DNA of 31,567 nucleotides from CALSMU01 sp963926405 (GTDB lineage: Bacteria; Bacteroidota; Bacteroidia; Flavobacteriales_D; Parvicellaceae), in the NCBI GenBank assembly GCA_963926405.1, contig CAWUXI010000083.1:1-31567 (forward strand), written 5' to 3'. A program made the translations under genes and the position numbers. Every line of letters begins with the position of its first letter. Position 1 is the first letter of the stretch. The notes beneath the pieces are model-generated. The model was not told the origin of the DNA. It made no database searches and worked only from the letters and a program-made list of their open reading frames with translations. Of this stretch, positions 17,381-25,691 are shown one piece after another.

Positions 17381-18196
17381 ATGGCTGAAGAAAAAAATGA
17401 CGATAAAAAAATGCCCTTCTTAAAGCACCTTGAGGAATTGAGGTGGCGTTTGGTAAAGTCTTCTGTTGCCATTTTAATTATAGCAACGGTTTTATTTATT
17501 TACACCGATCCTATTATTAACAATGTGTATTTAGCCATGTCAGAAATGGATTTCCCTACCTATCGATTCTTTTGTTGGACCTCTCAATCACTTGGATTAG
17601 AAGACGCATTATGTGGAACAGAAATACCTATTGACATTCAATCAATTGAAATGACACAGCAGTTTGCTACAAATATGTACTTTGCTATAGTTGGAGGTTT
17701 TTTAATGTGCTTTCCATTTATTTTTCATCAAATATGGAGTTTTGTAAAGCCTGGACTTAAAAACAAAGAAGTCTATGTAACAAAAGGGATTGTATTTTAC
17801 GGTTCACTACTATTCTTTTTTGGAGTAGCATTCGGCTACTTTTTAGTCAGTCCATTATGCGTTCAGTTTTTTGGTTCTTATAAACTTACCGAAGAAATTC
17901 AAAATAACTTCACAATCAATAGTTATATGACAATGATAACTACGACAACTCTTTTTAGTGGTCTCTTTTTTGAACTACCTATAATTATTTATATTCTTAC
18001 CAAGCTAAGTATTGTTTCACCAGCACTTCTAATAAAATACCGAAAACATGCCTTAGTTGCCATATTGATTCTATCTGCAATAATAACGCCTCCAGATATT
18101 ATAAGTCAAGTATTAGTATCTTTTCCTATATTAATTCTATATGAAATAGGGATTATTGCATCAAAACGAGTGGCAAAAAAAAAGAAAATAACTTAG
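17381..18196 (+). CDS. tatC: Sec-independent protein translocase TatC
   Basis: TatC is the receptor of the Tat pathway, which exports folded twin-arginine proteins across the inner membrane. The 271 residues show the usual opening MPFLKHLEELRWRL (with the conserved HLEELR) and about six membrane segments. The conserved cytoplasmic loop FHQIWSFVKPGLKNKE carries the Glu equivalent to E. coli Glu103, and PPDIISQ lies near the last segments. The first periplasmic loop (about 45-95) is longer than in E. coli. tatA and tatB are not in the window. The DUF5686 gene follows after 10 bases, so this is the first gene of a three-gene operon. Confidence 0.96.
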   Translation: MAEEKNDDKKMPFLKHLEELRWRLVKSSVAILIIATVLFIYTDPIINNVYLAMSEMDFPTYRFFCWTSQSLGLEDALCGTEIPIDIQSIEMTQQFATNMYFAIVGGFLMCFPFIFHQIWSFVKPGLKNKEVYVTKGIVFYGSLLFFFGVAFGYFLVSPLCVQFFGSYKLTEEIQNNFTINSYMTMITTTTLFSGLFFELPIIIYILTKLSIVSPALLIKYRKHALVAILILSAIITPPDIISQVLVSFPILILYEIGIIASKRVAKKKKIT

Positions 18197-18206
18197 TGCA
18201 ATTAAA

Positions 18207-20681
18207 TTGATTAAAACTGTCCACATATTAATTTGCATAATTTTGCTATTTAGTATAAATAGCTTTGGGCAAAAAACAAAAGTTTATGGTACTGTAACAG
18301 ATGCCCAAACTGGAGAAATACTCCCTTTTGTTAACGTTATGTTTCAGGGTTCTAAAATTGGAACAACAACAGATTTAGATGGCCAATATGAAATAGAATC
18401 CTATTACGCCACAGACTCTATTTCAGCTTCATTTGTTGGATACAGAAGGTTATCGATTGTTATTAAAAAAGACATATCTCAGCAAGTCAACTTTAAGCTT
18501 TCAGAAGCATCGACTGATTTACCTGAATTAATCGTAATCCCTAATGAAATAAACCCAGCACATCCAATTCTTAAACAGGTAATTGCAAACAAGCACATTA
18601 ATAACAGAGAGAAATTAGAGTCTTATGAATACGAGGTATACAATAAAATGGAATTTGACATTAATAATCTGTCAAATAAATTTCAAAAAAGTAAAGTATT
18701 CAAAAAATTCGATTTCATTTTTGACAATATTAATTCTACTGAAGACAAGCCCTATTTGCCAATATTAATTTCAGAATCGTTGTCTCAATATCACTACCGG
18801 AAAAATCCGAAATCTCAGAAAGAAATAATAAAAGCTACTCGAGTTTCTGGAATTGACAATGAAAGTGTCTCGCAATTTGCGGGAGATATGTATCAGCAAA
18901 TTAACGTTTATGAAAATCACCTAAAATTATTAGGCCGAGATTTCATTAGCCCAATAGCAAATTATGGGTTAAGTTATTACAAATACTACTTAATGGATAG
19001 CATGAATATTGATGGTTACTGGTGTTATCAATTAAAATATATGCCCAAGAGGAGAGGCGAATTAACCCTTGATGGAACTATTTGGATTCACGACACGACT
19101 TATGCAGTTAAGAAGATTGAAGGAGATATGGCAAAAGACGCCAATCTTAATTTAGTAGAAGAATTATCCTTTACTCAAACTTTCCAACAGGTAGAAGAGG
19201 AAGTTTGGATGCTAACAAAAGATGAGCTATTTATCTCATTTGCATTAACAAAAAATAAAACTGGGTTTTATGGCCGAAAAGCAACACACTATTCTGACTT
19301 TGTAATTAACAAACCTAAACCAGATCAATTCTATAAGGGATTAGACAATATTATTGTAGAAGATAGCGCGCAACTAAAAAGCAAAGAATATTGGACTGAA
19401 CATAGGCATGATACATTAACAGAAAAAGAGCAAGGTATTTATGATATGGTCGATACCTTAAATGACTTACCAATAATTAGAAGTTACACTGACATTATTA
19501 AAACCATTGCTTCAGGATACAAAATAATGGGAAAATTTGAACTTGGACCAATATATTCTCTTTACAGCTGGAATCCTGTTGAAGGACATCGATTTAGCAT
19601 GGGAGGGAGAACCAGTAATGATTTTAGTAAATCTATAGAAATATCTGGATATGCAGCTTATGCCTTATTAGATGAAGAATTTAAATACGGAGGTGGCACA
19701 CGATTCTTTATAACTAAAGAACCAAGAAGGCTAGTGAAATTGGTTTATAAACATGATGTTGAGCAAGTTGGAATAAGTTCGAATTCCTTTAATTCTGCAA
19801 ATGCTGTCACATCAATTGCAAGAAGAAATCCATTAAATAAATTGGTCTTTAATACTGAATATAGAGCATCTTTCGAGAGAGAATGGACTGCTGGGTTGCA
19901 GAGCACTTTAATGTTTCGAAATGCATCGATATCACCTCTAGGAATCACCCCTTTTATAAAAACCAATCCAGAAACTTCAACTCAAGATTCAATTAAAAAT
20001 ATTACAACTTCTGAAGTTTCATTATTGATACGATATGCTCACCATGAAAAACATGTTTCTGGGGAATTCGATAGAGTGTCTTTAGGGACCAAACACCCAA
20101 CTTTAAGCGTGTTTTACACTTATGGAATTCCAAATGTATTTTACAGTGAATATGAATATCACAAACTTGTTTTTGAATACAAACACAAGTTTTCGTTAGG
20201 CATTATTGGCACTACAAAATATCAATTTTCCCTTGGAAAAGTTTGGGGTGACCTCCCATACCCCTTGCTAGAATTACATCCTGGAAATGAAACATGGGGG
20301 TATAACGAAGATACTTACAACCTAATGAATATCAATGAATTTGTAAGTGATGAATACATCAGTTTTAATGTACATCAACATTTTGGAGGCCTCTTTTTAA
20401 ATAAACTTCCGCTACTTAGAAAATTAAAATGGCGAGAGGTCCTCACTTTTAAAGGAATTTACGGCAGGCTTGATCAAAAAAACATTAACTTAATGGCTTT
20501 AGCAGACTATACAACCACCTTAAAAACAAAGCCTTATATGGAGTTAGCGGCAGGAATCGAAAATATATTTTCATTTTTAAGGGTAGATGCTGTTTGGAGA
20601 CTAACCTACCTAAACCATGAAGTAGATGGAATAAAAGTTAGTCCATTTGGAATAAGAGGAAAATTACAATTTGAATTTTAA
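18207..20681 (+). CDS. DUF5686 outer-membrane protein with carboxypeptidase regulatory-like domain
   Basis: The start is TTG at 18207, directly before a signal peptide (about residues 1-21, ending NSFGQ); no ATG lies nearby. Residues 23-105 form a CarboxypepD_reg-like beta-sandwich (KVYGTVTDAQTGEILPFVNV). The rest belongs to the DUF5686 type, with the segment GLSYYKYYLMDS followed by a C-terminal half of repeating aromatic strands that ends in LQFEF, typical of an outer-membrane beta-barrel. The function is unknown. The gene sits 10 bases after tatC and 10 before lptB, which ties it to envelope assembly by position only. Confidence 0.87.
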   Translation: MIKTVHILICIILLFSINSFGQKTKVYGTVTDAQTGEILPFVNVMFQGSKIGTTTDLDGQYEIESYYATDSISASFVGYRRLSIVIKKDISQQVNFKLSEASTDLPELIVIPNEINPAHPILKQVIANKHINNREKLESYEYEVYNKMEFDINNLSNKFQKSKVFKKFDFIFDNINSTEDKPYLPILISESLSQYHYRKNPKSQKEIIKATRVSGIDNESVSQFAGDMYQQINVYENHLKLLGRDFISPIANYGLSYYKYYLMDSMNIDGYWCYQLKYMPKRRGELTLDGTIWIHDTTYAVKKIEGDMAKDANLNLVEELSFTQTFQQVEEEVWMLTKDELFISFALTKNKTGFYGRKATHYSDFVINKPKPDQFYKGLDNIIVEDSAQLKSKEYWTEHRHDTLTEKEQGIYDMVDTLNDLPIIRSYTDIIKTIASGYKIMGKFELGPIYSLYSWNPVEGHRFSMGGRTSNDFSKSIEISGYAAYALLDEEFKYGGGTRFFITKEPRRLVKLVYKHDVEQVGISSNSFNSANAVTSIARRNPLNKLVFNTEYRASFEREWTAGLQSTLMFRNASISPLGITPFIKTNPETSTQDSIKNITTSEVSLLIRYAHHEKHVSGEFDRVSLGTKHPTLSVFYTYGIPNVFYSEYEYHKLVFEYKHKFSLGIIGTTKYQFSLGKVWGDLPYPLLELHPGNETWGYNEDTYNLMNINEFVSDEYISFNVHQHFGGLFLNKLPLLRKLKWREVLTFKGIYGRLDQKNINLMALADYTTTLKTKPYMELAAGIENIFSFLRVDAVWRLTYLNHEVDGIKVSPFGIRGKLQFEF

Positions 20682-20691
20682 GGGCGATTTT

Positions 20692-21426
20692 ATGATTTTA
20701 CGAACAGAAGAAATAAAGAAAGCTTACAAAGGTAGAGAAGTTGTACAAGGGGTAACTATAGAAGTCAAACAAGGAGAAATTGTTGGTTTATTAGGTCCAA
20801 ATGGAGCTGGAAAAACAACATCCTTTTATATGATTGTTGGCCTGGTAAAACCAGACTCTGGAAGGGTGTTTTTGGACGATAAAGAGATAACAAAAGTTCC
20901 CATGTACAAACGTTCAAAAATGGGAATTGGTTATTTACCACAGGAAGTCTCTGTTTTCAGAAAGTTAAGTGTAGAAGATAATATACTTGCTATTCTACAA
21001 ATGACCAAACTCTCTAAAATCAAACAAAAGGAAAGATTAGAGGAACTTTTAAATGAATTTGGATTACAACATGTTCGGAAAAATTTAGGGAATAAACTTT
21101 CTGGAGGAGAAAAAAGAAGAACTGAAATTGCAAGAGGATTGGCCATCAATCCTAAATTCATTCTTCTTGATGAACCATTTGCAGGAGTAGACCCAATAGC
21201 TGTAGAAGATATTCAGAGAATCGTTTTAGATCTTCAGAAAAAAAACATAGGAATATTAATAACTGACCATAATGTTCAAGAAACATTGAGTATCGTAGAT
21301 AGAGCTTACTTATTATTTGAAGGCTCAATTCTGAAATCTGGAACTGCGGAGGCATTGGCAGATGATGAACAAGTTAAAAGTGTGTATTTAGGACAAAATT
21401 TCGTTCTTCGTAAAAAAGTATTTTAA
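20692..21426 (+). CDS. lptB: LPS export ABC transporter ATP-binding protein LptB
   Basis: LptB powers extraction of lipopolysaccharide from the inner membrane through LptFG. The start is ATG 20692 (MILRTEEI), which matches the usual LptB opening; an upstream TTG at 20671 overlaps the previous gene and is less likely. Walker A GPNGAGKT (35-42) is followed by the LptB-typical TSFYMIVGL, then YLPQEVSVF (Q-loop), LSGGEKRR (signature), ILLDEPFAGVDP (Walker B) and TDHNV (H-loop). Length is 244 residues. It is the third gene of the tatC operon. Confidence 0.95.
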   Translation: MILRTEEIKKAYKGREVVQGVTIEVKQGEIVGLLGPNGAGKTTSFYMIVGLVKPDSGRVFLDDKEITKVPMYKRSKMGIGYLPQEVSVFRKLSVEDNILAILQMTKLSKIKQKERLEELLNEFGLQHVRKNLGNKLSGGEKRRTEIARGLAINPKFILLDEPFAGVDPIAVEDIQRIVLDLQKKNIGILITDHNVQETLSIVDRAYLLFEGSILKSGTAEALADDEQVKSVYLGQNFVLRKKVF

Positions 21427-21472
21427 CAGGGAGGTATTAAATAAGTTTCAGTAAACTTGCATCTAGCAAACA

Positions 21473-22705
21473 ATGAAGCCCATTTTATTAATCATATTAA
21501 TTGCTCTAACCAACATTGGGTTTGGGCAAAAGTTTAGCAAGAAACAATCTGATTGCTCCGGAGCTGTAGTTTTTTACGACTCTATTACCGGAGCTATGAA
21601 TATTCCTAAAGGACATGGATACCAAATGGAAATCAAAGGACATGATATTCGGAATCCCTATTTTTTCACCAAAGAACACAATACACTTTGGATTAAGTTG
21701 ATTTTTACCAAAGATGCAAAGTTTGAATTTTTTATTCGCCCTGATTTACCGAATGAAGATTATGATTTTTCAATCTTTAAAATAAATGGCGATAATTATT
21801 GCGATTCTATAGCTACCAATAAAATACTTCCCGTTCGATCCAATATATGCAGAAAAAAACCTGAAGAAAAAAGTGTAACTGGGCTAAAAGATGGATATGC
21901 TAATTACTTCGCTTCGGCAGGAGAATCTCCTTCTTTTTCAGCACCATTATTGGCGATTGCTGGAGAAGAGTACTATCTAATAATTGATGGCCCTTATGGC
22001 ACTTTTGGAGGATTTCAATTTGAAACTGTTTATCTAGAAACAACTGCAAAAGAAACGGTAGAGATTATCCAAATTCCGGAAGTGAAAGAACCTTTACCAA
22101 AAATACATATTAGTGCAGTTGATCAATCCGGTGTAAAAATTGAAAACCCAAGTGTAGAAATTAAAGGAGCTAGAAGTACTGACTCCATTTATAACGATAA
22201 TCTTGGTGACTTGACAGTAGAAAATGTTAGACAGTTTACGCGGTACAACATTACACTTACCTGCAAAGGATACGAGCAAGAATCGTTTAATTATTTTCAT
22301 CAAATAATTGGAGATTCAACACTCATTTTTACGCTTAAAAAATTAACAATAGGTTCGAAATTAAAATTTGAACATATAAGTTTTGTGGGAAACCAAGCGA
22401 CCATTCTACCTTCTAGTGCAGGCGACTTAATGCTACTAACCTCATTTTTAAAGGAAAATCCACATATTAACGTAGAAATTGGAGGGCATGTAAATGGCAA
22501 AGGGAGAAACAAAAGAAAATACAAAGAACTTTCAAAGGATCGGGCAGAAGCTATAGTCGATTACCTAGTTAACAAAAACATAAATCCAACTCAACTAACT
22601 TACGTTGGATATGGTAGCTCTAAAATTATTTACAAAAAACCGCATACAGAAAAAGAAAGCAAAGCAAACAGAAGGGTTGAAGTAATTGTTACGAGTATTC
22701 AATAA
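21473..22705 (+). CDS. OmpA-family outer-membrane protein
   Basis: A signal peptide (about residues 1-18, ending NIGFGQ) precedes a beta-rich region of unknown type (20-190), with many aromatic residues and the segment CDSIATNKILPVRS. A carboxypeptidase-like or Ig-like segment follows (about 200-290). The C-terminal OmpA-like domain (about 300-410) has DLMLLTSFLKENPHINVEIGGHVNGKG, DRAEAIVDYLV and NRRVEVIV, which is the peptidoglycan-binding fold. It probably tethers the outer membrane to the cell wall. A near-consensus -7 box (TAAACTTG, 21452-21459) lies 13 bases before the ATG. Confidence 0.88.
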   Translation: MKPILLIILIALTNIGFGQKFSKKQSDCSGAVVFYDSITGAMNIPKGHGYQMEIKGHDIRNPYFFTKEHNTLWIKLIFTKDAKFEFFIRPDLPNEDYDFSIFKINGDNYCDSIATNKILPVRSNICRKKPEEKSVTGLKDGYANYFASAGESPSFSAPLLAIAGEEYYLIIDGPYGTFGGFQFETVYLETTAKETVEIIQIPEVKEPLPKIHISAVDQSGVKIENPSVEIKGARSTDSIYNDNLGDLTVENVRQFTRYNITLTCKGYEQESFNYFHQIIGDSTLIFTLKKLTIGSKLKFEHISFVGNQATILPSSAGDLMLLTSFLKENPHINVEIGGHVNGKGRNKRKYKELSKDRAEAIVDYLVNKNINPTQLTYVGYGSSKIIYKKPHTEKESKANRRVEVIVTSIQ

Positions 22706-22974
22706 TTTAGAAGTATAATAACTACTTCGAGAGGGACTCTTTTAGATTGTAAAACACAATTGGTTCATCCCTTTTTCCTAGGTCAAAAAAAAGTATACAA
22801 CAAGCTAAAAAAAGTAGTCGGTTATTCAATCACGAATAAAAGACGAAGAATTATGTAATACTATCAAAAACTAAAATGAGATAAACTAAAGTGCATACTT
22901 TTAACTATTTTTGATCTATAAAAACATAGTTAAATCTACCAATACACAAAATCAGTTGTTATAACTTCTGTCCA
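22706..22974. other. Intergenic spacer before tsaB
   Basis: I see no coding or RNA gene. The one structure is an imperfect hairpin around 22903-22931, with AACTAT and ATAGTT arms and T-rich and A-rich inner strands. It may be a terminator-like element for the upstream gene. Confidence 0.3.
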
Positions 22975-23634
22975 ATGACTTTAATATTAAACATCGAAAC
23001 GTCAACCAAAGTTTGTTCTGTTTCACTTGGTCTTGATGGAGAGCTTATTGCCTCTAAAGAAGATTCTTCTGATAAATACATTCATTCTGAAAAACTCAAC
23101 GTTTTCATAGAGGAGTTATTTACACAGGTAGATTACCAACTTAAAGATTTAGTTGCTGTTTGCGTTTCTAAAGGGCCAGGATCTTATACAGGACTGAGAA
23201 TTGGAATTTCAAGTGCTAAGGGTTTTTGTTACGCTTTAGGGATCCCATTAATCAGTATAGATTCATTATCGGTATTAGCTAGCGATTACTTAAACAATAA
23301 CGTCGTAGATGCAAATACGATATTGATGCCAATGATAGATGCTAGAAGAATGGAAGTCTATACCGCAGAATTTAATAATAAAGCTGAAATGCTTAGTTCT
23401 ATTTCAGCAGAAGTAGTTGATGCGGAATTTTTCGATGACACCAAAGAAATTATCTTAATTGGCGATGGTGCTGAAAAGTGCAACGCCGTTATTCCTGCAA
23501 ATGTCAGAATTGAAAAGCATTTATCCTCTGCACAAGGAATGACAAATCTGTCTTATTTAAAGTTTTCCAGAAAGGAGTTTGAAGATGTAGCTTATTTTGA
23601 GCCCTTTTATCTGAAAAGTTTTAAGTTTGGTTAG
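22975..23634 (+). CDS. tsaB: tRNA threonylcarbamoyladenosine biosynthesis protein TsaB
   Basis: TsaB scaffolds TsaD and TsaE in making t6A37 on ANN-decoding tRNAs. It has an ASKHA fold with an N-terminal TLILNIETSTKVCSVSL (phosphate-1-like strand), then the signature KGPGSYTGLRIGISSAKGFCYAL (about 68-90) and IDSLSVLA. At 219 residues it is close to E. coli TsaB (231). It stands alone; the next gene is on the other strand. Confidence 0.95.
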   Translation: MTLILNIETSTKVCSVSLGLDGELIASKEDSSDKYIHSEKLNVFIEELFTQVDYQLKDLVAVCVSKGPGSYTGLRIGISSAKGFCYALGIPLISIDSLSVLASDYLNNNVVDANTILMPMIDARRMEVYTAEFNNKAEMLSSISAEVVDAEFFDDTKEIILIGDGAEKCNAVIPANVRIEKHLSSAQGMTNLSYLKFSRKEFEDVAYFEPFYLKSFKFG

Positions 23635-23655
23635 AGTATATTCAAACCATTATTA

Positions 23656-23895
23656 CTACGAAGCCAAGTTCTCAGACATCACCACATCATTAATATCTAA
23701 TTCGAATCCCAATTCTTGAATCATTTCCAACCGGTTTTCAGATATTTCTATTTTGTCTTTTTGCGATGCTGAAGTAAAGAAATACGCTGGTGCATCTTCA
23801 ACGCTTACTTGCCATATAATACCATAAACCTCCTTTCCAGATTTTAATTTAAACCTGCAATGCTCGTTGAAGATGTGGTCTTTTAAAGTAATCAT
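23656..23895 (-). CDS. Small hypothetical protein (79 aa), possibly Sm-like fold
   Basis: I do not recognise this family. The N-terminal half, CRFKLKSGKEVYGIIW, has the spacing of an Sm1-like strand-turn-strand (V-L-dG-v-G), so a small beta-barrel is possible; this is a weak resemblance. The C-terminal half is acidic. There is no signal peptide or membrane segment. Its ATG overlaps the TGA of a short upstream reading frame by the ATGA pattern. It converges with tsaB. Confidence 0.65.
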   Translation of the reverse strand: MITLKDHIFNEHCRFKLKSGKEVYGIIWQVSVEDAPAYFFTSASQKDKIEISENRLEMIQELGFELDINDVVMSENLAS

Positions 23896-24005
23896 TTTAG
23901 TTTTTGATTTAGCTTAAGTTCTTCAACGAAACGATCTAATTTTAGTTCTCCAGAGTTCTTAACAATTACAACCTCTGCTATCTAATCAAATAACAAAACC
24001 ATCAT
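23892..24005 (-). pseudogene. Possible broken or recoded short ORF overlapping the start of the 79-aa gene
   Basis: From ATG 24005 the frame reads MMVLLFD, then an in-frame TAG (23984-23982), then 29 more codons without a stop, including the amphipathic-looking stretch VEELKLNQKLK, and ends in a TGA that overlaps the 79-aa gene start as ATGA. The codon use looks gene-like, so this may be the decayed end of a former gene coupled to the next. It may also be chance in AT-rich DNA. Confidence 0.25.
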
Positions 24006-24236
24006 CTTATCCTTTTTTATCCATTATTTAAATTTATTACACCTATGATTGTCATTGTTAATAACATCCAAATTTTAATTATTCAAGGAATTTTAGTCAT
24101 TCTTTCGAATTAACATTTCATATTACTCCTTGCATGGTTAAATGAAATTTGGTGCAGCATCGAGAAAAACATGGAAATCCATTGCCAAGGAAATCAACAA
24201 ACAATATGACTTAGCCAATAGAAAAGTAAGAAATTC
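23896..24236. other. 341-base spacer with no intact gene
   Basis: Apart from the broken short frame at 23892-24005, this region is AT-rich with no hairpin or RNA signature that I can see. A plus-strand frame from ATG 24142 reads KTWKSIAKEINKQYDL for about 33 codons, then runs antisense into the next gene. I do not call it. Confidence 0.4.
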
Positions 24237-25187
24237 CTATAGTTTTTCAATATCTTCTCTTTGTTCTTTAGCTTTTCTTTCTTCCTCTTTCAATTTCTCC
24301 TGGTCAAGCTTTGAAGTTTGTGCACCCGGAATGTTCTCGGACATATTTTGCGCCAAGATTGGGAAATAGTTATTTATTATTTTATTCATATCGTTCGTGG
24401 TAGGTGGCATATAAACAATGGCAGCACCTCCATGAAGCTCTTTACCCTCTTTATCAAAGATGGTATAATGGACTTTTATTTTTCTTTTATAAGATAATGT
24501 CGATAGTCCTGTCATTGAAGCAGGCGCAGCTGCTTCAATGTCTAACTCATTAATGAAAAGAAAAACATCCACATTGTATTTAGCGCTCAATACTCTTAGT
24601 AAGTTAGGGTTATGAATAGATGTATTCATAAATTTCTCTCCGTAACTAACTGTTGAATGAATCTGACCATTTTTTATCCGTGTACCCTCATCTGTTTCTT
24701 TGGTTGGTGAGTTATCTTGTTTAACCAACTTATTAAATGATCCCTTCAATTTATTTATTGGTTTGACTTCCTCTTCGTTTTGTTCATTACGAGCAACATC
24801 CTCTAAGGGTAATTGCTTGTATTTATAGCCGATAGAACTATAAATGTAACCTAAATCTCTTCCAACATCTCCTGTGTCAATGTGCATTAACGAAACCGAT
24901 TTCATTCCTTTTCCTACCGCATGTCTCATTTGGTTAGAGATAGCATATCGCATATTTTCTCGAATCTCTTGATGGGTTAGGCTTGTCCTGATAGCAATCT
25001 CTTTATCTGCACTTGAAATATACATCTTTGGTTCAAAAGGAATAATCAATACACTGGAATATTCTGACTGCCCTTCAGCATATACTTCCTGATCAGATTT
25101 TACATTTCCCTTTTTCTGAAAAGCGTTTTCCTGAGCAGTAAACACTGAAAATAATAAAAGAGAAACAATAGTAATTACAATATTCAT
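24237..25187 (-). CDS. Hypothetical secreted (periplasmic) protein
   Basis: The family is not recognised. The N-terminus (about residues 1-19, ending VFTAQ) is a signal peptide with no lipobox. The first globular part includes SSVLIIPFEPKMYISSADKE and a helical SNQMRHAVGKGMKS. A linker rich in Lys, Glu and Asn (about 130-175) separates it from a second part with strands such as VDVFLFINELDIEAAAP and RKIKVHYTIFDKEGKELHGG. The two-part layout recalls proteins that probe or tether envelope components, but I cannot name a function. The last 35 residues are charged and likely form a coiled coil. The gene is not in an obvious operon. Confidence 0.82.
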   Translation of the reverse strand: MNIVITIVSLLLFSVFTAQENAFQKKGNVKSDQEVYAEGQSEYSSVLIIPFEPKMYISSADKEIAIRTSLTHQEIRENMRYAISNQMRHAVGKGMKSVSLMHIDTGDVGRDLGYIYSSIGYKYKQLPLEDVARNEQNEEEVKPINKLKGSFNKLVKQDNSPTKETDEGTRIKNGQIHSTVSYGEKFMNTSIHNPNLLRVLSAKYNVDVFLFINELDIEAAAPASMTGLSTLSYKRKIKVHYTIFDKEGKELHGGAAIVYMPPTTNDMNKIINNYFPILAQNMSENIPGAQTSKLDQEKLKEEERKAKEQREDIEKL

Positions 25188-25691
25188 AAAAGCAGATATT
25201 AACCTAACAAAGGTAAGATAATCAACATGCTTGTATTAAAAGTGTTTGGTTAACTTGTTAAATAGTAAAGGTTGAAAACCTCTACCCTGTTTAACTTTTT
25301 AGCATGATCAATATTGACTCAGCCGATACTATAACAACAATATTAGGTATTACGTTCTATAAAAGGGCAATAAATCTAAATCGATTACCTATGTTTTTAC
25401 TTAAGCATCTGGTCGCTTTTTTAGGATATAAGTCTCATATAGAAATGAAAATTAAGAGCTTTTATTAACAAAGCGTTTGAACAACAGTCAAATTAAATTT
25501 ACTAGGCACTATCCTATTTTATTTCTCTCCTAAAACCTGTGCGATCTTTTATCACCTAACCTTCAGTAACCCTAACAAAAATTAGGAATAAACAATATTT
25601 ATTCAAAATGATTCTAATTAAAAATTGTATGACATTTGTATGACATAAAACGAGGCATTCTTTAACACATTTGCCATAATCAATAGAGATT
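25188..25691. other. 504-base intergenic region upstream of hemA
   Basis: This long spacer separates the secreted protein start from hemA. It holds one unbroken 54-codon frame (25304-25468, plus), which may be chance, and a perfect 11-bp tandem repeat at 25625-25646. A -7-like CACATTTG lies near 25665-25672. No tRNA or known riboswitch is visible. Confidence 0.5.
25625..25646 (+). promoter_or_regulatory. Tandem 11-bp direct repeat, possible operator of hemA
   Basis: TTGTATGACAT occurs twice, end to end and without mismatch, at 25625-25635 and 25636-25646. Each copy contains ATG-A-CAT, an interrupted palindrome, and the 11-base period is about one helical turn. It ends 45 bases before the proposed hemA start. 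This is a plausible binding site for a dimeric or tandem regulator; no regulator gene is adjacent. Confidence 0.45.

Noticed and set aside
22783..22800. Poly-A tract with a short hairpin in the spacer before tsaB
   Set aside because: Too weak and without the stem needed for a terminator; it is normal for AT-rich spacers.
24142..24369. Plus-strand 75-codon frame (KTWKSIAKEINKQYDL opening)
   Set aside because: After about 33 codons it runs antisense through the secreted protein gene and turns into a Ser/Phe-rich shadow. The first part alone has no recognisable family or context.
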